NCBI GenBank assembly: GCA_964539785.1
Contig: CAZIJQ010000049.1
Coordinates: 1-20,781 of the forward strand
Length of the DNA stretch: 20,781 nt
From: JABMPO01 sp964539785
GTDB taxonomy: Bacteria; Fidelibacterota; Marinisomatia; Marinisomatales; TCS56
Direction of reading: 5' to 3'
Numbering within the stretch: position 1 is the stretch's first letter; each line of letters opens with the position of its first letter. The notes below the pieces were generated by a model, which was not told the DNA's origin, did no database searches, and saw only the letters and a program-made list of their open reading frames with translations. The translations under genes and the position numbers were made by a program. Positions 1 through 6,743 of the stretch are shown here, piece by piece.

Positions 1-140
1 CCAGCCGGTTCGGTACCACCGTGACAATTAACGCAACCGATCAGGGCATGTACTGGATCAACATCAGCATAGGATTTACCATTACGTCCTAGTCCGATAT
101 ATACTTTTTCCCAGGGCTCCAACGGAGCCACTTCGCCGCC
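1..140 (-). CDS. continuation of c-type cytochrome lipoprotein beyond an in-frame UGA (partial, off left edge)
   Basis: Past the TGA at 141-143 the same minus-strand frame stays open to the edge of the window. It starts GGEVAPLEPWEKVYIG and contains a second haem-binding motif, CVNCH. The upstream part of this frame has a CEGCH motif, so the two parts look like one multihaem c-type cytochrome split by a UGA codon rather than two genes. A GTG about four codons after the UGA could serve as a reinitiation start, but no Shine-Dalgarno supports it. The C-terminus is missing, so the haem count and family cannot be judged. The continuous frame and CxxCH motif are seen directly. That both parts form one protein is inference. 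Confidence 0.6.
115..129 (-). other. hairpin just downstream of the in-frame UGA (SECIS-like candidate)
   Basis: On the minus strand GGCTCC-GTT-GGAGCC forms a perfect 6-bp stem with a 3-nt loop starting with G. Seventeen nucleotides lie between the UGA and the loop. As I recall the bacterial SECIS model, the loop sits about 16-37 nt after UGA and has a G in its first two positions, so the element is compatible but minimal. The same bases encode APLEP, so it may be chance. Confidence 0.3.
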
Positions 141-329
141 TCAGCCGCCACCGCCTCCGTCACTAGTTCCTTCCGATGCGTATTTCTTTAGGGCATCTTC
201 GTTGGTATGGCAGCCTTCGCAGGTGGTAGGATCGGGTCCAGTAATTGTTTCTAACCCCGGATCGCAGCCCCAAAATAGTACTACAATAAATCCAACTAAA
301 AGGCTGATACCAATCGTGGCGTCTTTCAT
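141..329 (-). CDS. N-terminal part of a c-type cytochrome lipoprotein, ending at UGA inside a glycine run
   Basis: The product begins with a basic/hydrophobic signal segment ending in a lipobox-like LFWGC (Cys about residue 22), so it should be exported and lipid-anchored. A haem-binding CEGCH follows, then a polar stretch and five glycines. The frame then meets TGA, but cytochrome-like sequence with a second CxxCH continues after it in the same frame. The ATG at 329 is preferred over a TTG at 335 that overlaps the regulator stop; only 2 nt separate it from the TGA of the upstream MerR gene, so the two are probably cotranscribed and coupled. The UGA could be a real stop, a GGA-to-TGA mutation or sequencing error, or a recoded selenocysteine codon. 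The intact part is 62 residues, short for a complete cytochrome. Confidence 0.65.
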   Translation of the reverse strand: MKDATIGISLLVGFIVVLFWGCDPGLETITGPDPTTCEGCHTNEDALKKYASEGTSDGGGGG

Positions 330-331
330 AA

Positions 332-787
332 TCAATTATTAACCTTTAAAAATATTTCGTGCAATTTTCCGGCTCGACAGGCAGTCCGATAAACTTTGCA
401 ATTCTGACATTCATTGATCTCACAGGATTTAGAACCGTGTTCTGAAGAGGACCAGCAAACAATTTCACCGTTCATATAGGCCGGGCAATTGGCGCGTTCT
501 TCCTGCGTACATGGTTTTAAATCCCAGCAAGGTATCAAGGCCAGTAGGACTCTAATACCGGCAAAGTTCAATCCTCGCTCGGTGATCTGCCTTCGAAAGC
601 ATTTGATCCATTCCAGATCTTTCTGTGAATAAAGCCGACGATTAGTTCGTGTTTTATAGGGCAACACTAAACTTTCCCGTTCATAAAGACGCAGGCTTTC
701 CGGCGATACACCCAGTTTTTTAGCCGCTACGCTAATCGACATGATAGGCTCGTAGGAATCCGATTCTATGGGAAAGTTCAATGTCAT
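332..787 (-). CDS. MerR-family regulator with C-terminal Cys/Trp (CW)-rich domain
   Basis: Residues 16-85 form a MerR-type winged helix-turn-helix (SISVAAKKLGVSPESLRLYE, then a wing with NRRLYSQKDLEWI), which binds DNA as a dimer. The C-terminal part has eight cysteines (87, 93, 101, 111, 122, 127, 130, 137) in the order CWxxKxC, CPAY, CW, C, CxxC-VY. This resembles the two-CW, cysteine-rich modules of redox and signalling proteins, and it probably binds metal, Fe-S or a thiol signal (inference). The ATG at 787 is chosen because an AGG lies upstream and homologues often have a short lead before SISVAA; ATG 742 is an alternative. A longer frame from 847 would run through the 832-850 dyad and is unlikely. 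The stop is 2 nt before the cytochrome gene, so it probably controls that unit. Family assignment is firm; the signal is unknown. Confidence 0.85.
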   Translation of the reverse strand: MTLNFPIESDSYEPIMSISVAAKKLGVSPESLRLYERESLVLPYKTRTNRRLYSQKDLEWIKCFRRQITERGLNFAGIRVLLALIPCWDLKPCTQEERANCPAYMNGEIVCWSSSEHGSKSCEINECQNCKVYRTACRAGKLHEIFLKVNN

Positions 788-831
788 TAAGTATAAAACC
801 TGTATTGTATTATTTAGAAGGTAAAAGTGAT

Positions 832-850
832 ATCTTACATAATGCAAGAT
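832..850. promoter_or_regulatory. 19-bp inverted repeat, candidate operator of the merR/cytochrome unit
   Basis: ATCTTACAT-A-ATGCAAGAT has two 9-bp arms matching at 8 of 9 positions around one central base. It lies 45 bp upstream of the chosen merR start and about 120 bp before the divergent Rrf2 gene. The size suits a dimeric MerR or Rrf2 protein. Which protein binds is unknown, and I found no clear -35/-10 pair framing it. Confidence 0.45.
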
Positions 851-909
851 TTTTGGATGCTTTTATCCTCTTTTTTAAATGATTTAAGACCAGATAGTCG
901 TAAATTCAC

Positions 910-939
910 TTGACTGCACCGCTTTTCAGGTGATATTTT
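910..939 (+). promoter_or_regulatory. candidate sigma-70-type promoter of the Rrf2-USP-Rrf2 cluster
   Basis: TTGACT at 910-915 and TATTTT at 934-939 are separated by 18 bp, and a TGA just before the -10 gives an extended -10. Transcription would start around 946, about 20 nt before the ATG at 968. No experimental support; FCB lineages can use divergent promoter consensus. Confidence 0.4.
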
Positions 940-967
940 AAAAAAAGACATTTAACTTCGGATTAAC

Positions 968-1590
968 ATGCTATACTCAAAATCAGCAGAATATGCAATC
1001 CAGGCCATGATTTACCTGGCGGAAAAAAATTCCCCCAAACCGGTAATGATCAGTGAGATTGCCAAAGCTTATAATATTCCTCAGCAATTCTTAGCTAAGA
1101 TAACCCAAATACTCGTCCGGCACCATCTTCTTTTAACCGTACGCGGGCGCAATGGCGGTGTACTGCTGGGCCGTCCGGCTTCAGAAATATACATTAATAA
1201 AGTCGTCCAAGCAGTGGATGGGCCCCCACCGGAACATGAACAATGTGTAATCGGTCTGGATGCCTGTTCCGACGAACAACCCTGCCCCCTCCACCCCAAA
1301 TGGTCAGTAATACGGGAGCAGATNNNNNNNNNNNNNNNNNNNNNNNNNNNNNNNNNNNNNNNNNNNNNNNNNNNNNNNNNNNNNNNNNNNNNNNNNNNNN
1401 NNNNNNNNNNNNNNNNNNNNNNNCCGACGAACAACCCTGCCCCCTCCACCCCAAATGGTCAGTAATACGGGAGCAGATTAAAGATATGTTGGAAGCAGAG
1501 AATCTAGAGCACCTGGCCAAACGGGTTATTGAAAAACGTCAGGCCATGCACAAACTTGGCATACATAATCTGGTTGGATCAGTTGACTAG
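968..1590 (+). CDS. Rrf2-family Fe-S transcriptional regulator (interrupted by assembly gap)
   Basis: The N-terminal winged helix (residues 1-65: LYSKSAEYAIQAMIYLA, then VRGRNGGVLL with the family's R-G-x-N-G-G wing) marks an Rrf2/IscR/NsrR-type regulator. Three cysteines in CVIGLDACSDEQPC (93, 100, 106 in the repaired protein) have the place and spacing that bind an Fe-S cluster in the family, so it probably senses redox state, NO or iron (inference). The gene contains 100 N. The 55 bases on each side of the gap are identical, so removing one copy and the N run gives an uninterrupted 155-residue protein in frame. A plausible promoter lies upstream and a weak GGA precedes the ATG. The universal stress gene begins 11 nt after the stop, suggesting one transcript. 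Confidence 0.88.
1269..1478. repeat. exact 55-bp duplicate flanking a 100-N scaffold gap (assembly artefact)
   Basis: Positions 1269-1323 and 1424-1478 are identical and are separated by exactly 100 N (1324-1423). Collapsing the two copies restores the Rrf2 reading frame, so they represent one locus entered twice. A 55-bp overlap fits an unmerged k-mer-length contig overlap in a de Bruijn assembly. No biological repeat is implied. Confidence 0.93.
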
Positions 1591-1601
1591 TACTGAAATT
1601 G

Positions 1602-2072
1602 ATGGATAACGATTTCACAATAAAAAATATATTAGTTACCACCGATTTTTCAGATTATTCTCGATCAGCCTTTCCCAAGGCAATTTCTCTTGCCCGAAAA
1701 TTCAATGCAAATATCACAATTCTCCATGTCATTCAGCCAGTGATCACACCGGCTGAATATTCCTGGGGAGTTCAGCCGGTTGAATTACAGAAGGAGCATG
1801 AACGGAATTGCCATACGGCAATGGATAAGCTGGTGCAACAATACTTTCCGACGGATATCACTGTCAGCAGCCAGATTTTACACGGTATTCCTTTCCGGGA
1901 AATAATTGGTTTCGGTCGTAATCAAAAGATGGATTTACTGGTCATAGCCACACACGGATTAAGCGGATTAAGCCATATTATCTTTGGCAGCACCGCCGAA
2001 AAAATTGTCCGCAAATCTTCCTGCCCTGTATTAGTCGTCCGCGACCCAGCCCACAAATTTGAGATGCCATAG
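1602..2072 (+). CDS. universal stress protein (UspA family)
   Basis: The 156-residue product is a single-domain Usp protein. It has the start strand KNILVTTDFSDYS with Asp15, the LHVI strand at 41-44, an ATHGLSG segment and the ATP-binding pattern G-x2-G...GS (Gly119, Gly122, Gly129-Ser130), ending in SCPVLVVR. ATP-binding Usp proteins respond to stress or energy state; the client here is unknown. The ATG at 1602 is used because the upstream TTG has no support. It sits between two Rrf2 regulators, 11 nt after one and 1 nt before the next, so it is probably coexpressed with them in a redox or stress response. Family call is secure; the role is inferred from context. Confidence 0.9.
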   Translation: MDNDFTIKNILVTTDFSDYSRSAFPKAISLARKFNANITILHVIQPVITPAEYSWGVQPVELQKEHERNCHTAMDKLVQQYFPTDITVSSQILHGIPFREIIGFGRNQKMDLLVIATHGLSGLSHIIFGSTAEKIVRKSSCPVLVVRDPAHKFEMP

Positions 2073-2073
2073 G

Positions 2074-2484
2074 ATGCTACTGACCCGCTCGTCAGAATAT
2101 GGCATTGAATTGATGCTTTATTTGTTAAAACAAGAATCCGATAAATTTATTCCACTAAATCAAATTAGCGCTGGAACCAAATTATCCTACCATTTTCTCG
2201 GGAAAATTTCTCAAATCCTGGTAAAGGCAGGATTGCTGAAAGCCTATCGGGGACCAAACGGCGGGGTAGCATTAAACCGTGCACCAAACGAAATAACTTT
2301 ATTTGATATTATCAGCGCCATTGAAGGCACGTCTTTTCTGCACCAATGCATCTTACGACCCGAGCGCTGTTCGGAAGATAACCCCTGTCAGATTCATCAG
2401 ATCTGGAGCCAGATTAGCAACGATATTCAAAATGTTTTTTATAATATCACGATCGACACTTTTTTGAATAAGCCGGAAGTTTAA
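2074..2484 (+). CDS. second Rrf2-family Fe-S transcriptional regulator
   Basis: This 136-residue protein is a diverged paralogue of the Rrf2 protein two genes upstream. It has the LLTRSSEYGIELMLYL helix, the winged segment YRGPNGGVAL (58-67) and cysteines 92, 99 and 105 in QCILRPERCSEDNPC. The cysteine spacing (six, then five residues between) equals that of the first Rrf2, so both probably bind the same type of Fe-S cluster. The ATG at 2074 starts one base after the stop of the universal stress gene, giving translational coupling; a TTG at 2059 inside that gene is less likely. Two Rrf2 paralogues around a Usp gene suggests a two-input redox or nitrosative switch (inference). Confidence 0.88.
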   Translation: MLLTRSSEYGIELMLYLLKQESDKFIPLNQISAGTKLSYHFLGKISQILVKAGLLKAYRGPNGGVALNRAPNEITLFDIISAIEGTSFLHQCILRPERCSEDNPCQIHQIWSQISNDIQNVFYNITIDTFLNKPEV

Positions 2485-2543
2485 TTCGATTTAATTACCG
2501 GTTAATCGCGTTTCGGTTAAAAATATTGCTCACTGGAGCCACC

Positions 2544-2966
2544 ATGAAAATAATTGGCAAAACCATTACCTTGTCCACCCGTGGATTCTCAGATATTATT
2601 GATATTACCCCCACCGTGCGTAAATCGATTACCGAATCGAAGATCGCAGTCGGTATTGTAAACATATTCCCAATAGGATCAACCGCATCAATTACGACAA
2701 TCGAATTTGAACCGGCATTGGTGGCGGACATGGAGGAATTGCTGGAGAAAATAGCATCCAAAGATATGTTGTCGCGCCATTCACAAACCTGGGGCGATGA
2801 CAATGGATTCTCTCATCTGCGAGCCAGTCTGATGGGTCCCGGAATAACCGTACCTGTTGATAAAAGAAACCCTGTTTTAGGCACCTGGCAACAGATTGTG
2901 ATAATTGATCATGACAACCGACCCCGTCAGCGGAAAGTGTATGTACAGGTTATGGGAGAGGAGTAG
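2544..2966 (+). CDS. yjbQ: YjbQ/UPF0047 family protein
   Basis: The 140-residue product matches the YjbQ (UPF0047) family over its whole length. It shows STRGFSDIIDIT near the start, then HSQTWGDDNGFSHLRAS (79-95) with the conserved His, Asp-Asp-Asn-Gly and second His, LGTWQQI (112-118) and DxxxRPRxRKVYVQVMG at the end. Members have been reported to have secondary thiamine-phosphate synthase activity; the physiological role is unclear. The ATG at 2544 is set by a TGGAG Shine-Dalgarno 7 nt upstream. It follows the second Rrf2 gene after 59 nt and may belong to the same transcript. A stem-loop starts 23 nt after the stop. Confidence 0.9.
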   Translation: MKIIGKTITLSTRGFSDIIDITPTVRKSITESKIAVGIVNIFPIGSTASITTIEFEPALVADMEELLEKIASKDMLSRHSQTWGDDNGFSHLRASLMGPGITVPVDKRNPVLGTWQQIVIIDHDNRPRQRKVYVQVMGEE

Positions 2967-2988
2967 TATTTAATATTGAAATTGCCTG

Positions 2989-3020
2989 CCCCGATAGTGA
3001 ATAGAATGAACGTATCGGGG
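2989..3020. other. 8-bp perfect stem-loop downstream of yjbQ
   Basis: CCCCGATA (2989-2996) and TATCGGGG (3013-3020) are perfectly complementary around a 16-nt loop, 23 nt past the yjbQ stop. No T-run follows, so it is not a classical intrinsic terminator. It may stabilise the 3' end. Confidence 0.5.
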
Positions 3021-3113
3021 GAAATTGGAAATCTACCACTGAGCAGACACTGTGGATATAAATACTTTTTCTTGATTTAAATATAGTTAACTGGATCATA
3101 CAAAGATTCTATA

Positions 3114-3149
3114 CACCAATTCACTAATCACTAATTACCAATTACTAAT
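3114..3149. repeat. five degenerate heptamer units next to tRNA-Leu
   Basis: The units CACCAAT, CACTAAT, CACTAAT, TACCAAT and TACTAAT follow one another, with one extra T after the first. The minus-strand consensus is ATTRGTR. The array ends 4 bases from the 3' end of the tRNA gene. It is too short and degenerate for a CRISPR; function unknown. Confidence 0.6.
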
Positions 3150-3152
3150 TAG

Positions 3153-3235
3153 TACCGGGGATGGGACTCGAACCCACACAACCAAAGGTCACCAGATCCT
3201 AAATCTGACGCGTCTACCAGTTCCGCCACCCCGGT
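3153..3235 (-). tRNA. tRNA-Leu, anticodon UAG
   Basis: The minus strand folds as a full cloverleaf. Acceptor arms ACCGGGG and CCCCGGT pair at all seven positions, followed by discriminator A. The D-arm region is TGGCGGAACTGGTAGACGC, typical of tRNA-Leu. The anticodon stem TCAGA/TCTGG holds the loop TTTAGGA with anticodon TAG. A short variable arm and the T-arm GGTTCGAGTCC follow. Length is 83 nt and CCA is not encoded. It reads CUA and, by wobble, other CUN codons. It lies downstream of the terminator of the large secreted-protein gene. Confidence 0.95.
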
Positions 3236-3297
3236 AATTATGTATTAGCAGCAAAAAAAAGCATCGGAAATTAAAACAGTATTTATTAGCCTAAAAT

Positions 3298-3326
3298 AAA
3301 AAGGGCAGGAAAATCCCGCCCTTTTT
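3298..3326 (-). terminator. intrinsic terminator of the large secreted-protein gene
   Basis: AAAAAGGGC (3298-3306) and GCCCTTTTT (3318-3326) are perfect 9-bp arms around an 11-base loop, which can add inner G-C pairs. On the minus strand the hairpin follows the stop at 3347 by 20 nt and runs into a T-rich tract. The symmetric A/T arms could also stop plus-strand transcripts. Confidence 0.85.
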
Positions 3327-3346
3327 ATTTAAATAGATTATGAAAA

Positions 3347-6300
3347 CTACTTGAGGAGAATCATCTTCCCGGTAGCTGTATTTTGATTAGCTTGAACCCG
3401 ATACAGGTATACACCGGCGCCAACCATTCGTCCTGACCGATCAGTGCCATTCCAGGAAACCTCGATCCGTCCCGGATTCTGAGATTCATTAACCAAAGTC
3501 CGAATCTCACGACCCATCATATCAAATATTGTTAACCTGACATCTGACACTTCACTTAAGTCATACCTGATATTTGTAGTGGGGTTAAAAGGATTTGGAT
3601 AATTGGAATGGAGCGCGAATTTTTCCGGTAACGGAGCTTCAGTATTGACACTAACAACTGGTTCGAAGAGAATGAAACCTGAAGCCATGGAATTCAGAGC
3701 CTGGAAGTTCTGATCGGCGGCCAGAGATTCTTCAATCATTAACAATACGCCTTCCGCACCAGGATATTCAGGTTTTACTTCAAAACTTACCTGCAGGATT
3801 GCACCCATTGTCGGGACAATTCCATTCAGTAAATCGTAAGCAAAGATATGAGCTGTACCATCAGCCAGCTCGCCGGTTGTTGCATCGATAATTGCACCTG
3901 CGAATGGTCCGCCTGCGATCGGCGCTACACCAGTCAATTCCAGGAAATCAGGCATGTCTAAAATATCTAGCTGAACTGCATAGACCTGAACCTGATTATT
4001 AATGTGAACATCAAAAGTACCGGTTGCTTCACGCTGTGAGCGCTGCACATTTTCAATTGAGAATGTGGCATCGGGAAATCCAATGCTGACAGAACTGGTA
4101 TGGATTTCAGTAAACATTTGAATGCTGTTAACATCCGATAAAACCACATCAATTGCAGATAGATCAACTATCGTTCCCCAATCATTGGGATCGGCAGACA
4201 CACTGAATGTGATATCAGCAATATGATGCATACCCGGTTCAATGGGATTGGTCAGGGTATTATCAAAACCGATGATTATATAGGCTCCATCGATTTCATT
4301 GCCGTCCAAAACCCAGTTGCTCATATCAACATTACCAGTAGGCAATATGGACAAACCAGATAATAAGCCGGGAGCATCCACCAGAGTCATCTGAATGCCA
4401 TGAATATTTTGAGTATTATGCAAAATCAGGGATACTGTGGCAGTACCGATTCCAGTTGCACCACTAAGCATTATTGACTGTGTCTCTACTGTGACATCAA
4501 AGATTGAGCCGGTCTGTGTCCACTGCATAATATTATTCAGAGCATCCCGAATTTCAGCGGTAACAATGTCAATATTGGTAATACCTGGTTCGGGAGCATT
4601 CGCCCTGACAACCAACTTACAAATCGCATCGCTTCCCGGGTCAAGGGTACCACCAAAAATCAATCCGGTGATTGACATTTTACCATCCGGTAGTTCCAGG
4701 GCATCCAGGGTGAACCCAGTAGTACGCGGCGTTGCCAGGATTTCTTCAACCTGTATGTAATCCGGTATATCAGCTACTTCAAGGAAGAAGAAGCTAACTG
4801 GAGACTCGTTGTTCAGTGTGATTTCGAGTGTATCCGTTTGTCCGGTTAGAGCTGTACCACCGGTAATTGCCAGTTCGACCCATTCAACCGGTACACCAGA
4901 ATCTTCGTTAGAAGGTCCTGACTCACCCATTGCACCATAATCTGCTGTTATTACGTAATTGTAGGTCAAACCATTTTCAACGTCTACATCATCATAAATT
5001 TCCTGTGTATACGGCACGGCCGCCAACAGATTATCCGGGATAATCACAACCGGTGAACTGGTAGATCGATATATATTATAGGCCGTAAGATCCCGGGAAT
5101 CGCGGTTCGAATTACGAATAACCGTTTGTGCTGGTCTTTCGGCATCGTGGTTCGAAATATGAGCTGCTTGAGCAATTGCATCTTTCTTACAACTAGCATC
5201 AAAAATCAGCTCACGGGCACCGGTTTCATGGCTATAAACCCGGCCGGCACTATTACCAATGAAAATATCATCGATAAACCAGATATACCACAAACCTAAT
5301 CCATCGCCATCCACTGCTTGCCAGGCAAGCTGTACCGTTTCACCGGAATAATAACTGAGATCGATTACATAAGGATATTCCCACATATTCATATCATTCA
5401 ATGTAAGTGTTGTGAGGTCCAGCAATTCTGTCCAGTTACTGCCGCCATCTGTGCTTATTTTCACGTAATAATGATCACCATTAGTAGAACCTTCATATCC
5501 GTATGACCAGAAAGTCAGTTCCATATTTCCACCCAAGGCAATCTCAGGGGTAATCAGCCATTCATCCTGATGATCGTAGGACCACCACAATCCGGCATTT
5601 GCCGCGCCCGTATGCACGCCGATCGGTGGATCTCCAACGTTTCCGTCAGTTTGAGACCAGTAGCCCGGGGTCGGAGCGGTTTCGTCGGTGCAGGTCTGGA
5701 TTTGGGTCCAATCAACCGGTGGAAATACAGCCCCTTCAAATCCTTCACCTACAGTATCACCTGGGATATCCCAGGTTGGAGGAGCCCAAGCCAGCGGAAC
5801 ATGACCATCCAGTCCACTGGTGGCAACAAGACTGGTCGGAGGTTCTAAATAACCAGGGTAAACAGTTATAATTCCAGGGGTTATTCCGGCAATCCAATAC
5901 AGACCTCCCAAAGGATCGGTAATTGTCGCATCCACCATATCAATTATAACATCACTATTGTAAGCGGTGGGAGTTATCCTAAACCGTACATTAATAATTG
6001 CACCGGTACCGGCAGCAATAGATTCGTTGGTATCGCTAAATAAAATTACCCGTTCCCCTACGCCAACCGGAGTGGTTGAGATTGTAAAATCAACAGTTCT
6101 CGCAGTTGTCCATATCGAATCGACTACAACATAATCCGGAATGTCGATCAGATCAAACTGGATGCCACCAACTTCATCTGGATTGTTAAGGGCAATAGCT
6201 AATGATACCAGATCATTGTTGTCGCCGGTTCCTGTATCCATCGATAGACTAACAACACTGCCAATCGAGATTGACCCATCTACACCGGAGCTGGTCAAAC

Positions 6301-6733
6301 CGCTTCCGGCGGTATCACTTACCACCAATCCATATACCTCGAGATCGATAACTGCAGATGCTATTTGAGATCCTTCATAACCCAGCCATAAGACTGTATC
6401 TCCAGCAGCAGGAAGCCCAGAAACAGAACTGCTATTGTATAAAATAACCCGATTAGTATCTCCTGACAGGGAATTGAAATCAGCCGTGAAACCCGTGATA
6501 TTAGCTAGGGCGCTAATTAGACCTGCGATAGCTGGGTCGGCAATAATATCAAACTGGATTCCTGCCACGGCATCGACCGGTCCGGTAAGGGTGACTGGTA
6601 CTTGCAAATCGCTAGTGTAGGCAGGGAAAATCACATCACCGATATCCACGGTTACATCAGTTTGTCCAGCTAATGGAATAACCAATAACATAATTATGAG
6701 ACTAATTGAAGAGCATTTCCTCAAGGATTTCAT
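3347..6733 (-). CDS. large secreted protein: cohesin-like repeats, split FN3, jelly-roll domain, C-terminal sorting domain
   Basis: The 1128-residue product has a Sec signal peptide (1-24, ending LAGQT). Two cohesin-like beta domains follow (about 26-158 and 160-292), each with a GIQFD strand. A fibronectin-III-like start (298-318) is interrupted by a jelly-roll/choice-of-anchor-J-like domain (about 328-495: GFEG start, EWLITPEI, FWSYGYEG, VKISTDGGSNW, WFIDDI). The FN3 pattern resumes at 549-615 (AYNIYRS, YNYVITADY, ESGPSNE). Three more cohesin-like domains follow (about 618-747, 748-886, 890-1028). The end (1040-1128) has SNYPNPFNPTT and a FlgD-like fold with GAGVYLYRV, the C-terminal sorting type common in FCB phyla. 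The start is fixed by a perfect GGAGG 5 nt upstream; a frame extension to 6811 has no support. Probably a cell-surface or matrix protein; no enzyme motif seen. Confidence 0.88.
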   Translation of the reverse strand: MKSLRKCSSISLIIMLLVIPLAGQTDVTVDIGDVIFPAYTSDLQVPVTLTGPVDAVAGIQFDIIADPAIAGLISALANITGFTADFNSLSGDTNRVILYNSSSVSGLPAAGDTVLWLGYEGSQIASAVIDLEVYGLVVSDTAGSGLTSSGVDGSISIGSVVSLSMDTGTGDNNDLVSLAIALNNPDEVGGIQFDLIDIPDYVVVDSIWTTARTVDFTISTTPVGVGERVILFSDTNESIAAGTGAIINVRFRITPTAYNSDVIIDMVDATITDPLGGLYWIAGITPGIITVYPGYLEPPTSLVATSGLDGHVPLAWAPPTWDIPGDTVGEGFEGAVFPPVDWTQIQTCTDETAPTPGYWSQTDGNVGDPPIGVHTGAANAGLWWSYDHQDEWLITPEIALGGNMELTFWSYGYEGSTNGDHYYVKISTDGGSNWTELLDLTTLTLNDMNMWEYPYVIDLSYYSGETVQLAWQAVDGDGLGLWYIWFIDDIFIGNSAGRVYSHETGARELIFDASCKKDAIAQAAHISNHDAERPAQTVIRNSNRDSRDLTAYNIYRSTSSPVVIIPDNLLAAVPYTQEIYDDVDVENGLTYNYVITADYGAMGESGPSNEDSGVPVEWVELAITGGTALTGQTDTLEITLNNESPVSFFFLEVADIPDYIQVEEILATPRTTGFTLDALELPDGKMSITGLIFGGTLDPGSDAICKLVVRANAPEPGITNIDIVTAEIRDALNNIMQWTQTGSIFDVTVETQSIMLSGATGIGTATVSLILHNTQNIHGIQMTLVDAPGLLSGLSILPTGNVDMSNWVLDGNEIDGAYIIIGFDNTLTNPIEPGMHHIADITFSVSADPNDWGTIVDLSAIDVVLSDVNSIQMFTEIHTSSVSIGFPDATFSIENVQRSQREATGTFDVHINNQVQVYAVQLDILDMPDFLELTGVAPIAGGPFAGAIIDATTGELADGTAHIFAYDLLNGIVPTMGAILQVSFEVKPEYPGAEGVLLMIEESLAADQNFQALNSMASGFILFEPVVSVNTEAPLPEKFALHSNYPNPFNPTTNIRYDLSEVSDVRLTIFDMMGREIRTLVNESQNPGRIEVSWNGTDRSGRMVGAGVYLYRVQANQNTATGKMILLK

Positions 6734-6738
6734 AGACT

Positions 6739-6743
6739 CCTCC
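6739..6743 (-). promoter_or_regulatory. Shine-Dalgarno deciding the start of the large secreted protein
   Basis: GGAGG on the minus strand lies 5 nt before the ATG at 6733, directly ahead of the signal peptide. It rules against the 26-residue longer frame beginning at 6811. Confidence 0.85.

Noticed and set aside
1..329. Genome-wide UGA-to-glycine recoding, as in Gracilibacteria/SR1
   Set aside because: TGA ends the MerR gene, the thiolase gene and the TPR-like gene at natural boundaries, two of them in TGATG overlaps, so TGA is a working stop here.
788..847. N-terminal extension of the MerR frame to 847
   Set aside because: It would cover the 832-850 dyad, adds non-homologous residues before the helix-turn-helix and has no Shine-Dalgarno.
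1081..1520. Several frames crossing the N gap on both strands
   Set aside because: They exist only because of the N run and the duplicated flank.
3114..3149. CRISPR or telomere-like array
   Set aside because: Units are 7 bp, degenerate and without spacers; only five copies.
3967..6620. Small ORFs antisense or in other phases of the large secreted-protein gene
   Set aside because: They lie entirely inside a well-supported long gene and resemble no family.
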